Assembly: GCA_947371775.1 (NCBI GenBank)
Contig: CANBQX010000014.1
Location: 1 to 23,212 of the forward strand
Direction of reading: 5' to 3'
Origin: Comamonadaceae bacterium
Lineage (GTDB): Bacteria > Pseudomonadota > Gammaproteobacteria > Burkholderiales > Burkholderiaceae_C
DNA length: 23,212 nucleotides
The notes beneath the pieces are model-generated. The model was not told the origin of the DNA. It saw only the letters and a list, made by a program, of their open reading frames with translations, and did no database searches. Position 1 is the first letter of the stretch; each line of letters starts with the position of its first letter. Position numbers and translations under genes: made by a program. Shown here one piece after another: positions 21,509 to 23,212 of the stretch.

Positions 21509-21976
21509 ATGCTGCGTCTGTTTGTTGTGCTGATACCACTGGCATTGGCCAGTGTTGGAGCGGCGCGTGCACAAGACAAAATTTACCGCTGTGGAAACGA
21601 GTACACCAACACGCCACCGCAAGACAGCAGTGTGAAATGCACCGTGATTGGGCAGTCGAGCGTGACGGTGGTGCCCGCTGTGAAAGCACCCGCACAGAGT
21701 ACGGCCCAGTCAACGCGCTCAGACGCACAACGCAGCAAAGACGCAGATGCACGCTTTATCTTGGAAGCTGAATTGCGCAAAGCCCAAGCGCGCCAGGCAG
21801 AGCTTCTCAAGGAATACAACAACGGGGAACCCGAAAAAGCAGGGTCAGAGACCCGCAATTACCAAAAATACGCCGATCGTGTGGCGGAGATGAAGGCCAA
21901 TATTCAACGCAACGACGCTGACATTGCCAGCATCCAACGGGAAATCGCGCGCCTATCCGGTTCTGCGGGGCGCTAG
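21509..21976 (+). CDS. Small exported DUF4124-like protein with coiled coil
   Basis: This 155-residue protein has a signal peptide (FVVLIPLALASVGAARA, cleavage near residue 22) followed by DKIYRCGNEYTNTPPQDSSVKC, which resembles the short DUF4124 module (a Y.C....YT..P...C pattern). A Ser/Thr/Ala-rich linker follows, then a charged helical region of about 75 residues (80-150) rich in Ala, Glu, Gln, Lys and Arg that looks like a coiled coil. Its function is unknown, and the place would be the periplasm. GAAGGG lies six bases before the ATG. It starts 18 bases after the glnA terminator and ends seven bases before ntrB, so it probably leads the ntrB-ntrC transcript. Confidence 0.8.
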   Translation: MLRLFVVLIPLALASVGAARAQDKIYRCGNEYTNTPPQDSSVKCTVIGQSSVTVVPAVKAPAQSTAQSTRSDAQRSKDADARFILEAELRKAQARQAELLKEYNNGEPEKAGSETRNYQKYADRVAEMKANIQRNDADIASIQREIARLSGSAGR

Positions 21977-21983
21977 ACCTGCG

Positions 21984-23042
21984 ATGGATCCTGCGCTTCG
22001 GTTTCAACCCTTCGACCTGCTGGCAAGCCTCATCGCCGTAGTGCGTGCAGACACCGTCGTGGTGTACTCGAACGCAGCCTTGGAAGACAGCTTAGGCATT
22101 TCGCGCCGCGCCATTGTGGGAGCCCCGCTGTGCGATGTTTTCAGCGACGCAAGTGCACTGCGCGAGGCCATCGCAGGTGCTCACCGCAATGCATTTGCCG
22201 CCTTGCGCTACGACGCGTATTTGCGGCGCGTCGGCTTGGAATCCTTGCCTGTGCATGTCATCGTCACCGACGCGGAGGATGGCTCGCACTACGTCGTTGA
22301 ATTGGTGCCCTTGGAACAGCAAACCCGACAGGAACGCGAAGAGCGTCTGGCGGAGCGGGCCCAGGCCAACAAGGAGTTGATCCGCAATCTGGCGCATGAG
22401 ATCAAAAATCCCCTTGGAGGCATTCGGGGTGCGGCGCAATTGCTCGAGATGGAAATGGACTCGAGTGAGTTGATCGAATACACCCAGGTCATCATCCGCG
22501 AGGCCGATCGCCTTCAAACCTTGGTTGACCGGCTGCTGGCGCCGCATCGCCGTCCACACGTGGTGGGTGACGTCAATATCCATGAAGTCTGCGAACGCGT
22601 GCGTTCACTCATTCTTGCGGAGTTCCCCAAAGGATTGAAGGTAGTGCGCGACTACGACATTTCTATTCCGGAGTTTCGTGGCGACCGCGAGCAACTGATC
22701 CAAACCGTGCTGAACCTCGCGCACAACGCCTGCCAAGCCTTGTCGGAGCGGATTGCGCAGGGTGACGCCAATCTCACGTTTTGCACGCGGGTGGCGCGGC
22801 AAATTACGTTTGGCAAGACCCGCTACCGGTTGGCACTGGAATTGCATGTGATAGACAACGGGCCTGGCGTGCCAGACTCGATCAAAGAACGCATCTTCTA
22901 TCCCCTGGTATCTGGGCGCGATGGTGGTTCCGGCTTAGGGCTAACGCTTGCACAAACTTTTGTTCAGCAGCACCAGGGTCAGATCGAAGTCGACAGCGTG
23001 CCGGGACGCACAGATTTCAAAATATTGATTCCGCTCCCCTAG
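21984..23042 (+). CDS. ntrB: Nitrogen regulation sensor histidine kinase NtrB
   Basis: This 352-residue cytoplasmic kinase/phosphatase has an N-terminal PAS-like domain (about 10-110), a phosphoacceptor helix NLAHEIKNPLGGIRGAAQLLE with His138, and a GHKL ATPase domain with N-box NLAHNACQAL, G1 DNGPGVP and G2 GSGLGLTLAQ. There are no membrane segments, as expected of NtrB/GlnL, which reads nitrogen status through PII proteins and phosphorylates NtrC. ATG at 21984 follows the preceding stop by seven bases. The ribosome-binding site is weak, so coupling to the upstream gene is likely. The order with glnA and ntrC supports the call. Confidence 0.95.
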   Translation: MDPALRFQPFDLLASLIAVVRADTVVVYSNAALEDSLGISRRAIVGAPLCDVFSDASALREAIAGAHRNAFAALRYDAYLRRVGLESLPVHVIVTDAEDGSHYVVELVPLEQQTRQEREERLAERAQANKELIRNLAHEIKNPLGGIRGAAQLLEMEMDSSELIEYTQVIIREADRLQTLVDRLLAPHRRPHVVGDVNIHEVCERVRSLILAEFPKGLKVVRDYDISIPEFRGDREQLIQTVLNLAHNACQALSERIAQGDANLTFCTRVARQITFGKTRYRLALELHVIDNGPGVPDSIKERIFYPLVSGRDGGSGLGLTLAQTFVQQHQGQIEVDSVPGRTDFKILIPLP

Positions 23043-23067
23043 CCGACCCCCTTAAGAAAGCAGCAGC

Positions 23068-23212
23068 ATGAAACCGATTTGGATCGTAGACGATGACCAG
23101 TCCATACGGTTTGTTCTGGAAAAAGCCTTGCTGCGGGAGCATATGCCCACGCGCAGCTTTTCCAACCCTCGCGATGTGCTGGCCGCGCTAGAGGATGCCA
23201 GCGATGACGAGT
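23068..23212 (+). CDS. ntrC: Nitrogen regulator NtrC, N-terminal fragment
   Basis: The frame starts at ATG 23068 and runs off the window after 48 codons. It begins MKPIWIVDDDQSIRFVLEKAL, the start of a response-regulator receiver domain with the acidic pocket DDD at about residues 8-10. Placement 25 bases after ntrB and the typical NtrC start make the identity near certain, although the AAA+ and DNA-binding domains are outside. It is the expected activator of the sigma-54 glnA promoter upstream. Confidence 0.9.
   Translation, partial: MKPIWIVDDDQSIRFVLEKALLREHMPTRSFSNPRDVLAALEDASDDE

Noticed and set aside
1..23212. CRISPR array, integrase, transposase, tRNA or rRNA
   Set aside because: No regularly spaced repeats, no recombinase motifs and no tRNA- or rRNA-like sequence were seen on either strand.

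Overview
The window looks like a chromosomal segment of a betaproteobacterium, most likely of the family Comamonadaceae (Rhodoferax/Polaromonas/Limnohabitans-like). This is inferred from the high GC content, the PhaR polyhydroxyalkanoate regulator, the glnA/ntrB/ntrC order and the overall protein character. It holds 25 calls for protein genes, two of them cut by the window ends. I see no rRNA, tRNA, insertion sequence, phage gene or CRISPR array. No gap between genes exceeds 300 bases. The two longest, 12249-12474 and 19758-19969, both carry regulatory signals.

Left part, 1-9300. A hydrolase tail and a thioesterase with an odd C-terminal extension run rightward. They meet, tail to tail, a long leftward block read from phaR through rimO, a nitronate monooxygenase-like flavoprotein, the class II ribonucleotide reductase nrdJ, a hemerythrin-domain protein, a small secreted protein and ygfZ. 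An FNR/ANR-type palindrome lies between rimO and the flavoprotein gene. The flavoprotein, nrdJ and hemerythrin genes are tightly coupled, so this part is probably induced at low oxygen. arfB and a 49-codon basic protein gene diverge near 9050, and a bidirectional terminator closes this part at 9250-9279.

Middle part, 9297-14431. This is a self-contained sugar import and catabolism locus built around a divergent control region. The leftward arm encodes a periplasmic binding protein, a permease and a PfkB kinase. The rightward arm encodes the ATPase, a FucU-type mutarotase and a fructose-6-phosphate aldolase/transaldolase-like enzyme. The control region has an imperfect direct repeat with a 22-base pitch and leader inverted repeats. 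The combined genes suggest import, anomer conversion, phosphorylation and aldol cleavage of a sugar related to fructose.

Right part, 14468-23212. An RsuA-type pseudouridine synthase and an exported beta-propeller protein are followed by a compact run: polysaccharide deacetylase-like protein, sterol desaturase/fatty-acid hydroxylase-like membrane protein, EI24-type membrane protein and CinA-like molybdopterin-binding protein. After that comes the nitrogen regulation locus. glnA has a clear sigma-54 promoter and an upstream NtrC-type site, then a strong terminator. A small exported DUF4124-like coiled-coil protein follows, then ntrB and the beginning of ntrC.

Nothing here is clearly a new defence or mobile system. 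The best leads are the FNR-box flavoprotein-nrdJ-hemerythrin operon and the divergent sugar locus.
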